Assembly: GCF_003144195.1 (NCBI RefSeq)
Contig: NW_020289996.1
Coordinates: 497,419 to 561,418 of the forward strand
Length of the DNA: 64,000 bases
Reading direction: 5' to 3'
DNA from: Ceraceosorus guamensis
Lineage: Eukaryota > Basidiomycota > Exobasidiomycetes > Ceraceosorales > Ceraceosoraceae
Program-made: the position numbers and the translations under genes
Shown: positions 37,997 to 49,360 of the stretch, one piece after another
Numbering within the stretch: the stretch's first letter is position 1
Layout of the letters: the number at the start of each line of letters is the position of its first letter
The notes under the pieces: generated by a model
What the model was told of the DNA's origin: nothing
Databases searched by the model: none
The model's input: only the letters and a program-made list of their open reading frames with translations

Positions 37997-39412
37997 CTAG
38001 TGATTACTGCGATGCGCGGCCTCATCTGGCCAATCGTCTAAGTCGAGCCAATTTGACGGAGAATCGGGATGGCGAATGCGTTGTGTCACAGAAGAGCTAG
38101 CTTTGGGGGACACGTGGTTGGTGTCTGGAGTACCAGTCCGCGAGGGGTGCGGAGATGAATGGTTCAGGTTCAACCCGTCCGATGGAGAATCGGGCTGAGC
38201 GGTTTCGCGCGTGGCAGAAGAAGCGGCACCGCGCGGTCTGCCATCATGGACAGAAGCGAAACTCTGCGGTCCACTATCATTGTGAATTGCTTCAGCTTCC
38301 GATGCACGCCGGTCTTTGTTCGTGCCTTGAGATTCAGGTGCCGTCCCTTTTGAGGGTAGAGCCGGACGGGGAGTCGCGATTGCAAGTGGGCGCTGACGCT
38401 TGAGGTTAGGCCTACCGGGTTTGCGATGCTTGAATGCTGTTGCGTTGTCCAATTTTGGCTTCGGCCGAAACCGTCCGTCGGGTCCTCGCGGTGGACACCG
38501 GCCAGGCGGGGTGAAGAAATTGTCGATATGCTTGACTGCCTCCTGACCAAAGTCTATCCTTGGTCTGCACCCTCGCTGAGACTCTCTCACCAACGGATTG
38601 TCGTTGATGGATGTTCTCGTTCGCGCTCTCGCCTCTGGCAATTGCGAGTGGACCTTCCATCCATTATCACGAACGTAAGAGGAGCCTGGAGCCATGAAGA
38701 CGTGATGATGCTCGAAATTATCTCCTCTTGAAGTTGTGCCGCCTCCTTCGATGATGCTATGATATTGATCGTACGCTCGGCCAATGGCGTGAAGAGCCGG
38801 CTCTGAAACAGCAGGCCCGAAAGGCTTGTCGACCTGCGCAAGTGGTGGACGAGCACATCAGCAACATGCTGCCTGTCCGTAGCTTTGGCAAGCAAGACTC
38901 ACGATGAAGCCTTTCATGTCGGGGACGAAGAGTTTCTTGTGAAGATGGATTGCCTCTATCAAGGCGGCGCGCTCCGACTCGTTACCGTGGCGCCCAAAAC
39001 TGATGGCGACCGGCGCAACAGGGCTAGGGGGATTGTCATAGACATTGTTGAGCTCCTTCAAGGGTGCTTTGAGCTCAGTGTCCATGAATACTTTGTCCGT
39101 CTTGGTTATCTTGTGGATGTGGGCCCTGTGTCCAATTGGCTTCTTCAGCTGCTTGTCTACGTTCCCACCACTTGAGGTCGACGCGCTTGTCGCGTGTTCT
39201 GCTGCTTCTTCCAACCAGGAGCTCTCTCCAGAAAGAGCCCGACGGAGGTTTGGACTTGCGCGATCAGTGGCTGCAAAATTAGGACGTGTGCTCGTTCGCC
39301 AACGCAGACTTGGCATATTTTGGCTCTGGTGACCATAGTTGGGCAATCGAAGTGCCAAGCTCTGTCCGACAAGGGCGGCGAGGAGAACTGTTTGCGCATT
39401 TGTGTAGAGCAT
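37997..39412 (-). CDS. Secreted orphan protein, paralog of the modular gene
   Basis: Two exons on the minus strand, 39412..38903 and 38833..37997, give 448 residues. It begins with a signal peptide (TVLLAALVGQSLA). Residues 146-240 align with 578-664 of the neighbouring modular protein: SERAALIEAI versus TEKAVVYHAI, VPDMKGF versus LPEMHHF, VSEPALHAIG versus VHEPKWHFYG, and HHVFMAPGSS versus HQVFLAPGWT. The single intron falls right after VPDMKGFI, the same place as an intron in the neighbour, in the same phase. The C-terminal half is hydrophilic and disordered with RFRPKPK and GRPNLKRQRP, again echoed by RFRAKAK and RGRPFKYS next door. No characterised family is recognised. Likely a lineage-specific secreted family formed by local duplication. 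Confidence 0.68.
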
Positions 39413-39880
39413 TGTGCTTGAAAGTGCGGTGGAGCGGGGAAAGGATGGGATGCTAATGTTACAGCGATCAGATGAGGTGCTGGAGAAAAGAGTCTGACAT
39501 CAACGTTCTGCGGTAGATTGAGCTTTTGAGAGTGAGTAGTGAGTCGCCTCGGTTGAAGTAGACGAGTGCGCCTCAGAGCTCGACGCGGAGGGCGGCGGCA
39601 CGAGCTTTCATTGCCACTGGTAAGAGTGGCGGGAACGCATGAGATGGCGGATGCGCAAGGGGCAAATTGAGAGCGAGCGCTCCAATTTCAGTTTCGTCGA
39701 TTTGCCACCTGAGCATCACCTCAGTCCGAGCCAATAGAGACACGAGATCGCGAAATCGGATGCAAGAGCTGCGTGACTATTATTGTAGCCGGGCTATGGA
39801 CACACTCAAAAGCGGATTGTGCACTGTGCGAAGGACAGCGTGAGAGTTGCGTAGGTATGTGACGCAGTCATCTGAGCGGC
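39413..39880. other. Intergenic region
   Basis: 468 bases upstream of the orphan secreted gene start and downstream of the next minus-strand stop. Probably the promoter of the orphan gene. Nothing else recognised. Confidence 0.5.
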
Positions 39881-42457
39881 CTAGTCGCGCGACAAGAGAC
39901 CCAGCGCCGAGGCTTTTTGGAGAACAGCAGCCAACGTTCGTGTGCTTCCAGTGAGACCCACAAATGTGCGGTAGATGCGTCCCTGTCTCAGAAACCTGTT
40001 TTCAGAGTAGTGTCTCCTGCACGCATTTTCCAACGCTCTGGTCTGCACCGCGGGGGATTTTGCGAAAATCATCCTGTCGATTAGCTTCGACGAGTCCACA
40101 CAAATAAAGACGTATAGCATACTGCTCACCTCGTGCTCGCTCCAGAAAGACCCAGCCGTTGGGCCCGAAGGTGCACGCGCGACGTGATAAACAGGCGGTT
40201 GGCGGAAAGAAGCTGACGATGTTGAAGCTTGGGCGGCAGTGGACGCAAAAGGGGGGGCAGAGGTCTGACTTGTCGCGCTATGACCTGCTCTGTGCGCAGC
40301 AGGATTTCTGCCGAGCTGAGGAGCTCTTCGCAAGCTTTCAGAACGCTCCGCAGCTCTATTGCTCCCCCCATCTGTTATATCGTTCGCGCTCTCTTTCTCA
40401 CTTTCGGCTTCTCGAGCTCGCTTTCGCTTCTTCTCTCTTTTGCTCAATCGTTCCTCCGTCTCACTGGCCGCCGATCTTTTCTTCTTTGCTTTCCCCTTCC
40501 TTTTGCTGCCATCCTTCCGCATGTAGAACGTAACAAATTCCTCGAACATCTTCCTCAAGTCCCGTCGACCGCTCTGATCTTCATCAGAGCCCTCGTCCGA
40601 ACCGGAAGAGAGGTCGCGTTCCCATTCGGAGAAGCGAGGTTCTGAATCGTCTTCGCTCCTCCCACTCTGGCTTCCCCTGCCAGCCGATTCTTTGCCTTTG
40701 ACGCTCGACGATGTCTTGGGGTGCGGAGTAGCCCATTTTGAAGCCTTCTTCTTGTTCTTGGACGACGAAGCAGAGCTGCTTGAGCCCGGCGCTTGTGATG
40801 GAAGAGCACCAGCGGCCGCTTCTGCTCGGTGCTGCTCCCTCTCCGTAGCTCGCCTGGCTCTGTGCCGTGCGACCTGCCTCTCAAGCCTGTCCGCTTGCCT
40901 GAGCTCCGTTCGAGTCAGCGTCGCAGCCTTCTGCTTGGCTGCGAGTCTGTTGCGCTCTCGCAGCTCTAGCCTTTCTTGCGTGTCCGTCGACGAAGTTCCC
41001 ACTGATGATCTCGACGAGCTCGTGCCTGATCTTGCAAGATTCGAATCTCGCTGCAAAGAGGCGATCGCAGGATTGACCGGTCCGGCCGATATTTCCGACT
41101 CGGATGAGGTGGTGCTCTCTGAGAAAGACGAAGTGGTGACCGATGAGTCTGACGAGATGCTCACCGCCCGGTCCCGACCGTTTGTGCCTGGAAGTTGAGA
41201 AGGAGCTGATGCATGCGTCGAAGAATCAAGAGCGCTAGGCTTGGTGTCTCTAGGCGAAAGCGAGGTCCTAAAGACTGGCTCTACGCCTTCGGTCTGAGTT
41301 GGTGTTGGTGCTGTGCTACGGGAGGGGCCTACTTCGTTGCCCAGCGATTGTGGGCGATTTGGCAAGGAGATTGACGCGTTTGTTGGTGATTGAGAAGCTT
41401 GGAGCATGGATCTTGGCGCGGTCGGAGGATTGGCAGCTGTGCTGGGCGGGCCGACTCTCAGGGCTACTGCAGGTCTGCCTTGGTCCACCGACTTTGCCTT
41501 CATCTGCAGCACAGACTCCGATACCACGAGTACGCCTTCTCGACGCTTAATGTCCGCTTCCCGTTCAGCGAGCGCAGCTTCCCTCTCTTCTAAATGCTTC
41601 TCTTTGCCTTCGAGTGCACCTTCTTTCAACCTCACCATCTCTTCCCTTTTGCCTGCCTTCCACTCTCTTTCGCATACACTTGCTTCTCGATCCTCGGGAG
41701 CCATTTCACAGAGCTCCAACGTGGAGCGCAACAGGTCTGGTGGAGCATCTTCGCGCAAGTGATAAGCGTTCGTAGTGTGCCAAGCAGCGCATTGCACTTG
41801 CCTCATCCAGTGGTACTGGCGCGCACTCTCCTTCTGATCTTCCGCATTTCCATCGACCTGCTCTCGTCTGAGCTCCCTACGCAGGGCAGGGTCCAGCACG
41901 AAAATCCGAGCAAGACCATCCACTTTGTTGCCTCTGGTTCGCAGGGCGCCTTTTAGCGAACCGCTTAGCTCCCGCCAGAGCCTTTGCGGTACGGTACCAG
42001 TAATGGCGATCATGCAGTGCTCTTTCTCGCTCTTCGACGCATTTGGCTTCTTTGCCTTGCCCTCTCCGGGGTCTGGTGCATTCTTGCTGCTTTGCTTGCT
42101 GGTTTGACCACGCGGCTCTTTCAAGGCTAGGAGAGGAGTAGCAGGCTCCTGTCCTCTCAAGGTGTAGCGATGACCACCCGCAGGACGCTCTCTTTCGGGG
42201 CTCCTGCTGTGCTGGCTCTGTCTACCATTGCCATTGCCATTGCCATTGCCGTTGCCGTAGCCATAGCTATAGCCATAGCTACCACTTGACCCTTCACCTC
42301 TCGGGGGCTCATTTGCCTGATGAGTCGCACGCCGTGATGAGTTGTGCGAGTCAACGGGTTGCCAGCTTGGACCAGCGTGACTTGCGGGGTCCGCACGAGC
42401 GTATGGCGCCTCATGAGCAGCCGCGCCGTGTTCCCTCCCATTCACCTGAAACGACAT
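39881..42457 (-). CDS. Large disordered coiled-coil protein, probably nuclear
   Basis: One open frame of 858 residues from an ATG (MSFQVNGR). Features in order: a Tyr-Gly/Asn-Gly repeat near 60-78 encoded by a CCATTG-type minisatellite at about 42228..42285, a globular-looking segment at 145-250 (CMIAITGTVPQRLWRELSG, then VDGLARIFVLDP, ending LLRSTLELCEM), a charged coiled coil at about 255-310 (EEREAALAEREADIKRRE), a Ser/Thr-rich acidic tract, a basic coiled stretch (RLERQVARHRARRATERE) and a nuclear-type KRKGKAKKKR cluster. I recognise no family. Near the C-terminus a GAG|GTGAGC...CGACAG pair could be a 56-nt intron at 40075..40130, which would change the last 70 residues to a short tail starting with DDFRKIP. 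The unspliced end looks helical, so I keep it, with doubt. Confidence 0.62.
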   Translation of the reverse strand: MSFQVNGREHGAAAHEAPYARADPASHAGPSWQPVDSHNSSRRATHQANEPPRGEGSSGSYGYSYGYGNGNGNGNGNGRQSQHSRSPERERPAGGHRYTLRGQEPATPLLALKEPRGQTSKQSSKNAPDPGEGKAKKPNASKSEKEHCMIAITGTVPQRLWRELSGSLKGALRTRGNKVDGLARIFVLDPALRRELRREQVDGNAEDQKESARQYHWMRQVQCAAWHTTNAYHLREDAPPDLLRSTLELCEMAPEDREASVCEREWKAGKREEMVRLKEGALEGKEKHLEEREAALAEREADIKRREGVLVVSESVLQMKAKSVDQGRPAVALRVGPPSTAANPPTAPRSMLQASQSPTNASISLPNRPQSLGNEVGPSRSTAPTPTQTEGVEPVFRTSLSPRDTKPSALDSSTHASAPSQLPGTNGRDRAVSISSDSSVTTSSFSESTTSSESEISAGPVNPAIASLQRDSNLARSGTSSSRSSVGTSSTDTQERLELRERNRLAAKQKAATLTRTELRQADRLERQVARHRARRATEREQHRAEAAAGALPSQAPGSSSSASSSKNKKKASKWATPHPKTSSSVKGKESAGRGSQSGRSEDDSEPRFSEWERDLSSGSDEGSDEDQSGRRDLRKMFEEFVTFYMRKDGSKRKGKAKKKRSAASETEERLSKREKKRKRAREAESEKESANDITDGGSNRAAERSESLRRAPQLGRNPAAHRAGHSATSQTSAPPFASTAAQASTSSASFRQPPVYHVARAPSGPTAGSFWSEHEVSSMLYVFICVDSSKLIDRMIFAKSPAVQTRALENACRRHYSENRFLRQGRIYRTFVGLTGSTRTLAAVLQKASALGLLSRD

Positions 42458-43447
42458 TTTCTCGTATCGCCTATCATGGACTTTCGCGACGAAGCGTGCA
42501 GGCTGGCAGGCTGTCGATCGAGTAGAGGAGATGCTGAGCTGTGCACAGGGTGTAGCTTCAGCTGTCAGACGCGAGAAAGGACAGGTGTAGAAACGGTATG
42601 ATAGATGGCGCCATGCACAGCCGGTATGTCAGCTGCTAGTCGACCACCCAGCACCGACTCTTCTCATGTCTGCATTCACGATTATCAAAAGTTCTTGGGG
42701 GCACGCCTGCTAGCCCGCGCTTCTTGTTTATGTTCGAGTTGAGGTGGAGAAGAAGAAGCACGTGACCACCAAATTTATGGCAATCAAGATGGATTCGAAT
42801 TCAAGATTCCAAAGCCAAGGAAGTCTGCTCAATGCATGCATGCGCGCATTTTGCGCTGAGCTTGCTGATGAAGCGTCATCCTTGCACACCATCAAACATT
42901 CAGATTCAGCATTCAAGATTCTTCATTCACATTCACTCACCATCCTTGATCCCTTATTGATCCATACTCACGCGTTCCTCTGGGAGAGCGCTCGAGCTCG
43001 ACCTTGCACCTGAAACTCACCGCGCACCAGTAGTAGTATTGCTGTTGACTGCCCCACTCACGACTGACCATCAGCATCAGCATCAGCATCAGCATCAGTA
43101 TCTTCCAAACACGTCAGCCCCAAAAGACCGCGCGGACCTCCATCTCTTCTCAGAGTCGCGCGGGTGGGGAGCTGCCAATTCGAGTGCGCTACTCTCTTCG
43201 GTAGTCCGCCTCGAGACACACTTCTCCGCTCCTCTTTGCATGGCTCTCGCTTATGAAGCAGACTCGACTTTGTGCAGCCAACTTAGTCCAACGCACGCTC
43301 CAACGCCTGCTCGGAAACGCGATCGACCCCAGCAGCCTTTCCCCATCCATTCCACCAAAATTTCCCACCGAAGCAAGAAGCACACTTCCCGTTCCTGCCG
43401 ATACAACTTCTCTTCCTACGTCACTTCATTCGCAATCAACAGAGGAT
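42458..43447. other. Intergenic region with CATCAG microsatellite and CATTCA motifs
   Basis: About 1 kb between divergent genes. It contains a CATCAG tandem repeat (43070..43100) and a run of ATTCAAGATT / CATTCACATT motifs at 42785..42950. An ATG at 43253 is in frame with the REX4 gene and might extend it by 65 codons, but its context is weak. Confidence 0.55.
43070..43100. repeat. CATCAG short tandem repeat
   Basis: About five consecutive CATCAG units upstream of the REX4 gene. Confidence 0.85.
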
Positions 43448-44876
43448 ATGCCCGCCGTCAGAACTCCTGCCAGTGCGAGCAGCGCAGCTTCGACGATCGG
43501 CGCTGATAAATCAAGAAGCAAAACGGGCGGTCAAGCTTTCGTGCAGGAGCCTCCACGTCTCTTTCCAAAGGCAAAGCCAGTCAAGCCAGGAAGCAATTGG
43601 TCCAAGCTAAGAAAGGTGAGCTGAGCTTACCTGAGAACCTTGCCTCATCAGTTCAAGGGTGAGCTGACCTTTTTCTCTCCGGCTTTCATGCTTCTTGACC
43701 CACCCATCACAAAGTCATTACCAACCAACGCGTTTGCTCAAGCCGAAGCTTTGCGCAAGAAGCGGCGATTATCTTCGGCGCAAATGTCGGAGCTTTCAAA
43801 AATTTCTTCATCGGAAGCTTCTTCTTCTAGAAGTGCTTATGGTTCTCCAGTGCCAACCACATTACCCTGGTTCGCCGAGGACTTGGACCCGGAGGACCTG
43901 GAGATGGTCAGGCGGAGCCATGCGAATCCTTCTGCTCTCCTTGATAAGGGCAAGACCCCTGTGAAGGGAAGCGGAGTGATGAGCGATGAGGCACTCAAGA
44001 TGCAAGTGATTCTCGGAGGTAATTCACAAGATTCAGAGGGCAAGAGAGAGTGAGTGGACACACACGTACACAGCAGCACGAGGCGCACGCATACTCATTA
44101 CTCGCCCCCCTTTCCCTCGTGTGTCGTGCGCCAGAGTGGGGCAATACCTGGCGCTGGACTGCGAAATGGTGGGAGTGGGAGCTCAAGGCTCCGAGTCGGT
44201 CTTGGCAAGAGTGTCGGTGGTCAATTGGCACGGGCACTGCGTGCTCGACACCTTCGTCAAGCCCAAAGAAGCAGTGACAGACTATCGGACATGGGTGTCC
44301 GGTGTGCGAGCAGCGAATTTAAAGAACGCGCCTTCGTTCGAAGAGGTTCAAGAACGGGTCAGCAAGCTGATCCACGGCAGAGTGCTCATCGGGCACGCGG
44401 TGCACAACGATCTGTCCGCTCTGCTCTTGGATCACCCTCGTAGAGATATACGCGACACGGCGAAATTTCAACCTTTGCGAGATCTGGCCAAATCAAAGTA
44501 TCCAGGTTTGAGGAAATTAGCGAGTCTGGTGTTGGGCATCGACATTCAAAAGTCTGGCAGGTCTCATTCTTCGATTGAGGATGCTCAAGCTACCATGGCC
44601 ATCTATCGTACTCAACATTCCGCCTGGCAAAAATCTTTGGGCCGCAATGTACCCACGAGCTGGGAGGTGGAGGAAGAGGCGGACGAAGAGCTGGCCGATA
44701 CGACCGCTGATGGTGCTGAGCCTCTTCGCGTGGCGTCGGCGCAGCACAGTAGCAAGCCGCTCAAGAAGCCAGCAAACATAATCCAACCTAGACCTAGAAA
44801 GCCTTCTGCGACAAGCAATAGACCCGCACAAGCTCGAGCGAAGCACACTGCTGCTCCTGGCTGGTGGAACGAATGA
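43448..44876 (+). CDS. REX4: RNA exonuclease 4 (Rex4-type DEDDh exonuclease)
   Basis: 3'-5' exonuclease of the DEDDh family linked to pre-rRNA processing in the nucleolus. Exons 43448..43615, 43715..44049 and 44135..44876 give 414 residues. The N-terminal SNWSKLRK motif matches the SNWKxL start of Rex4 proteins. The catalytic core begins at about 168: [12 protein letters not shown] supplies Asp176 and Glu178, [13 protein letters not shown] the third acidic residue, and [14 protein letters not shown] the His and last Asp. A basic C-terminal tail follows. The ATG at 43448 has a purine at -3; an upstream in-frame ATG at 43253 would give 479 residues. Intron 1 was read as 43616..43714 with an AAG acceptor so that KLRK joins SLPTNAF; a shorter 36-nt intron keeping more sequence is the alternative. 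Convergent with RAD5. Confidence 0.88.
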
Positions 44877-45064
44877 GCAACCACGCACGCTTTTTGGACG
44901 CACTTAGCAAGACAAGCACCGGCAACTCAATTCGTGATCATCATCACGACACATTTTGGGCATCTCAGAGAGGCGCGATGTTCGAATTGAGCGTATACAT
45001 CTGCAACAACAAGCGCTGTAACATTAAAGGCATGACAGAGATTCGCTTTCTGTTTGGTCTGGGT

Positions 45065-48000
45065 CTAGTCCGCGAACAATAGCTCGAGGTTCTGTAGTGA
45101 TTAAAGGGGATGCGGGTCGAGGTTGAGCACAAGAGCCGGTTGAACGTGCCCAGCACGACTCACCTGCAGCGCCTCAGATTTATCGCTATCACCCGAGCCT
45201 GCAAGAGCCGCGCCAGCCAAGGCGTGTTTGCGGTTCTGCAAAGCGATGATGCGCTCATCGATCGTGTTTTCCACAATGACGCGGTGCACAGTCACGTCTC
45301 TCATTTGACCGATGCGGTGTATGCGATCGATCGCTTGCTCTTCTGCTGCTTTGTTCCACCAATGGTCCATCATCCTGTCGTACACAGACACGCTATGGTG
45401 TCAGTAAGGGCACAAGGGTCGGAACATGCGACTTCTTGTACTCCAGCATCGTCACTCACCAAACTCTGGTGGCAGAAGTCATGTTGATGCCCACACCAGC
45501 AGCTTTCAAACTGCACAGCATCAGCAGACTCCCATCCGCAGCCGCAAAAGCCTTGAGCACCGCTTCTCGCTCCTTTTGACTTGTGGAGCCGTCGAGCCTC
45601 ACGAATCCATGCTTGTGCCGCTTCAAAATCTGCTCGATCAGGTCTAGAAACGATGTGAAGGAGCTGAACACAACACCTTTGAAGCCCGGCTCTGAAAGGC
45701 GCAACTCGTTGAGATCTTGGACGAGCTAGCCGAGCAAACCCAAAAGCGCTCATGTAAGGATTGGGTGGTGTAGGACTCGATGTGAAGGCATCTATCTACT
45801 CACTGCTTCCAGCTTCGTGCTGCTGCGAAAGTTGTTGCGCTGAAAATAGACCGAGGCCTGCGAAGAGGGTGCTTCATCGTCCTCTTCTTGCTGTGCATCA
45901 GGGTCGTGTCCTGCCGACTGCGCTTGCTTCTTGCGCAACCGCACGGCAGTGATGAGATCCGAAGCACTGAAGGGACCCTGGTCACACGTGGGACACCTAG
46001 GCTTTTCGTCTCGCGCCTCGCACCTCTCTATGTGCTGCATGAGGCAATTGCGACAGCCACGGTGCTTGCAAGGCATGAAGCACGTTTCCGCAAGTTCTTC
46101 GAAACAGAACGGGCACTCGGCTTCGGTGTCGTCATTCTCAGCCTGCGCAGTCATAATTCACAGCGTCAAACACGGCGATGGCAGGTGAGATGACTGCCAG
46201 GCCGACTCACCATCATCTTTGATATCGCTTGCATGTCGAGCCCATCGGTACTCCCATTGTCATCGCGGGTGCCATCTTCCTCGCCTATGCCTTTCTGGTA
46301 CTCCAGAATCAATCGCTGCAATTCACGCTCCTCCGCTACCTCTTCTTCCATGTCCGCCTGCGAATCAGCAATTTCCTCAGGGACATCAGGATTCGGACCA
46401 GCTCTTGATTTGGCCGTCGCTTTCAGTACCAGTAGCGGATGGCAGACAGCTTGGCGGAGCCGAAGCAAAACCGTGAAAATACGAGCATAGTTCCGTCCGA
46501 CTGCTCCAATGGCGTTCAGTCTCTTATATTGCAGTGCTGCACGGCTATAGACAGACTCATAGATCTCCCGCTCCAGTGCGCTGAATTTGAGGCGCTTAGT
46601 GACGATCTGTCATGACGAGTATCATCACCGGGCGGGGCATGTTAGCATCGCGCGTCGTCGCGTGATTGGGCGGTGACTGCAAGAGCTTACCTTCTTCTCA
46701 GGCAGCACTACCAACGCGTTGCCATCCTTGTCTCTGCTTGACTTTTCACGCCGCAGAAGAACAGACTCCAAAACAACCTGAACAACTTGAAGCGCCTTGG
46801 GGTTCTTGTTTGCAAATGGCTTCGCGATGAATGTGTTGAAGAAAGAAAAGTCACCCCAGGGCTCGACACGAAGGAAGCGAAGGAGTGAGAAAAGATCGCT
46901 GACTCGATTGACGATCCTGGAAAGCAGCACATCAAGGTCAGTGCAGAACGCAAAGCGATGACTCAGAAATACTTCGAACTCACGGAGTGCCTGAGCGATC
47001 AAGAACAAGGGATCTAGCGGAATCTCAGCAAGCCATATCAAGTCGCGAACGTCGCCAAGCGGACACGCACCTGTCAAACACCATCTTCTCCGAGCCTTGA
47101 GTGCATCACACGCCTTGGCAGCGCGAGTGGATCTCATGCGAATCTGATGTGCTTCATCGAGAATCACTCTACCCCATTCTACGGCGAAAAGCGGAGCGGA
47201 GGACGCAGCATACCTGGACGATGCTGCTGAATCAATGAATCGCTTATGTTCGGAGCTCAGTGTTCCAAGACTGGTTATCACGACGTCGACAGTCGACGTT
47301 TCAAGCCGCGTTACCAGATCTCCTTTTTGGTCGCCATAATCTGCGGAGAAGCGCGATTCAGCTTCGTTGAGAATGTGCCCCTCCGATTAGACACTTACAC
47401 ATAGTCGTCTCGAGAGTGGGGCAGGCTCTGCCTAGCTCATCTCGCCACTGGCCTACCAAGCTCATCGGCCCGATTACCAGAGTTGGCTTAGCATTTGTGT
47501 TGAGCATTTTGCGTCGATCGGCTCCGTCGTATCCACCAGCAGCAGCAAAAGAGGATGCCAAAGAGACTTGCTTGAAGCCAGACCTTCTGGACCCACTGCT
47601 TCCATCTGCCACAGGAGTGGCCAAGGGACTTTCTTCTTCCCCGTCTCGATCTTCGGATTCCAACGGATTCGACAGTATCAAAGCAGCGAGCTGAATTGTT
47701 TTGCCTAGCCCCATCTCATCTGCCAAAATTCCGCCGCGTGCACCACGACTAGCCCGCTGAAATTCAAGGCTGAGGTCTCCCGTGTAGGGATTGAAATAGA
47801 AGTAGGCATAAGGGTCGTCAAGAAGCGCAATGGCGCTCTGGGGGTCTGACTCGTCGGGCGGGAATCTGTATTGCTCCCACAAAGGATGCAGGCTCAAGTG
47901 TCTAGCATCGCCCTGACGTTCCGACAAACTCTTCTCCATGTTGATCATCCACCCCAGAGCTTGCTTTTGGTAGGGTCTCAAAGACAAAGCAAAGTCTGCA

Positions 48001-49360
48001 GAAGGTTCCACCTCAGGCAAGGCCTGATCCCCCCTCTGAGCTTGAGCGTAGACTGCCTTTAGCTGGTCCTCGGCTAGTTCAGTGCCATCGTTCACCTCGT
48101 GCTCCTCTTTGGAAGGATCCTCGACGTCGATCGCGCTCGAAGCGTTGACTGAGTCTTTCTTGATGTCATCGGAGAGCACGATTGGATGCTCTTGAGACCC
48201 GCTCTTCTCTTGATGCTTCTTTGGCCTCTGTGCGCCATTGGTATCCCTCAGTGTAGAACAACTAGAAATACTGGCAGCACCGCCGTACTGTTCAATGGCG
48301 TCGGTAGCGTCCAGCTCCTCGGATGTTGCCTGATGCGTTTTCAGAAGTTCGTTCGTCATGCTGGGCTTCAGTGTGCATGCTCGAAAAAGCCGCAGGAGAG
48401 CTCCTTTACGCTCTCTGAGTGATTTCTCATTGGCCGTTTCTGCAGTCTCGGCGCCCCAGGGGTTGAACGTCTGATCGTCCGCGTCTCGCCCAAAGTTGGA
48501 TGAGCGGGCTCCTTTGGCAAAAGGGAAAGCTTCTTTGCACAAGTAGGCCTGGCAAAGTGAGAAGGAAGGCAGAGCGGAAGCAGCACATGTGAGCTCTGGC
48601 ACTCGGTCTACATCGGCAAGGGGCTCACGTTGATTTCTAGCAGAATGTCACATCCCACAGTCAAAGATGAAGGACAGTCCACAACACTTCCGTCAAAGTA
48701 TACGATGTCCCTGTCGAGCAGCTTCGACATCCAAGCGCTGACATCCGTATGTATGCGTCCGACCTCAAAGCCTACATCCGGAAGAGTGACATTCTTGTGT
48801 CAGACGGGCCAACCGAATCTTCGAGCCTGCGAGCCGCAAAGCACAAGCTCACCTCTTAGGTTTGTGAACCGAACAATGACATCCTCTTTTTCTTTGGGCT
48901 TTTTGGCAATCGGCGATTGGGTCTTGCTGCTACCGAACATGAGCTTTGCCTGTTTTGGCTGGGCTTTCCCCGATGTTTTCTTGCCATTGGACGTCGCCGC
49001 GTCCGCAAACGACTTTGGCTTCTGCCTCGTCACCAGGATTCGGTCTCCCTGCTGAATGTAACTGGCGCCTTTGGAGAGCGACCAAGCAGGCACGATGAAA
49101 GTGCCAATGAAGCGACGCTTGAACACCGGTGATCTAGTGGGTGTGATAACCGGTACCGGCGACGCCGAGCCTCGGGGCGTACTTCCCTTTGTGTCAGAGC
49201 TGCTATCCAGCTTCCTCCTCTTCGATGCGGATCCATTCGATGGAGGACTCCAGCGCTCGTTCGAAGCCGGCGCCCCTCGCAGAGAGACGTCAGCGCTCTC
49301 TATCACCTTGAACTCATCATCGCTGCTGTCCTCGAAGAACAGCCCTTCCACTTTGGCCAT
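45065..49360 (-). CDS. RAD5: RAD5-type DNA translocase and ubiquitin ligase
   Basis: Template-switching repair factor that polyubiquitinates PCNA and reverses forks. Eleven exons on the minus strand: 49360..48853, 48771..48629, 48548..47399, 47340..47071, 46990..46984, 46916..46691, 46606..46211, 46142..45804, 45725..45460, 45374..45164 and 45091..45065, for 1180 residues. In order: a HIRAN domain (FIGTFIVPAW ... FEVGRIHTDVSAW), SNF2 Walker A ADEMGLGKT (Lys near 500), DEAH at 662-665, the TGTPI motif at 690-694, a C3HC4 RING at 910-953 (CPFCFEE ... CPTC) inserted in the helicase, then SLKAAGVGINMT, DHWWNKAAEEQAIDRIHRIGQ and a final NLELLFAD. Exon 5 is only 7 nt; without it the TGTPI motif and the frame are lost. 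The last exon has nine codons. Order HIRAN-SNF2-RING is specific to Rad5/HLTF. Confidence 0.93.

Noticed and set aside
46708-46953. Separate 81-residue frame in the RAD5 locus
   Set aside because: It is the shifted reading of RAD5 that appears when the 7-nt microexon is skipped.
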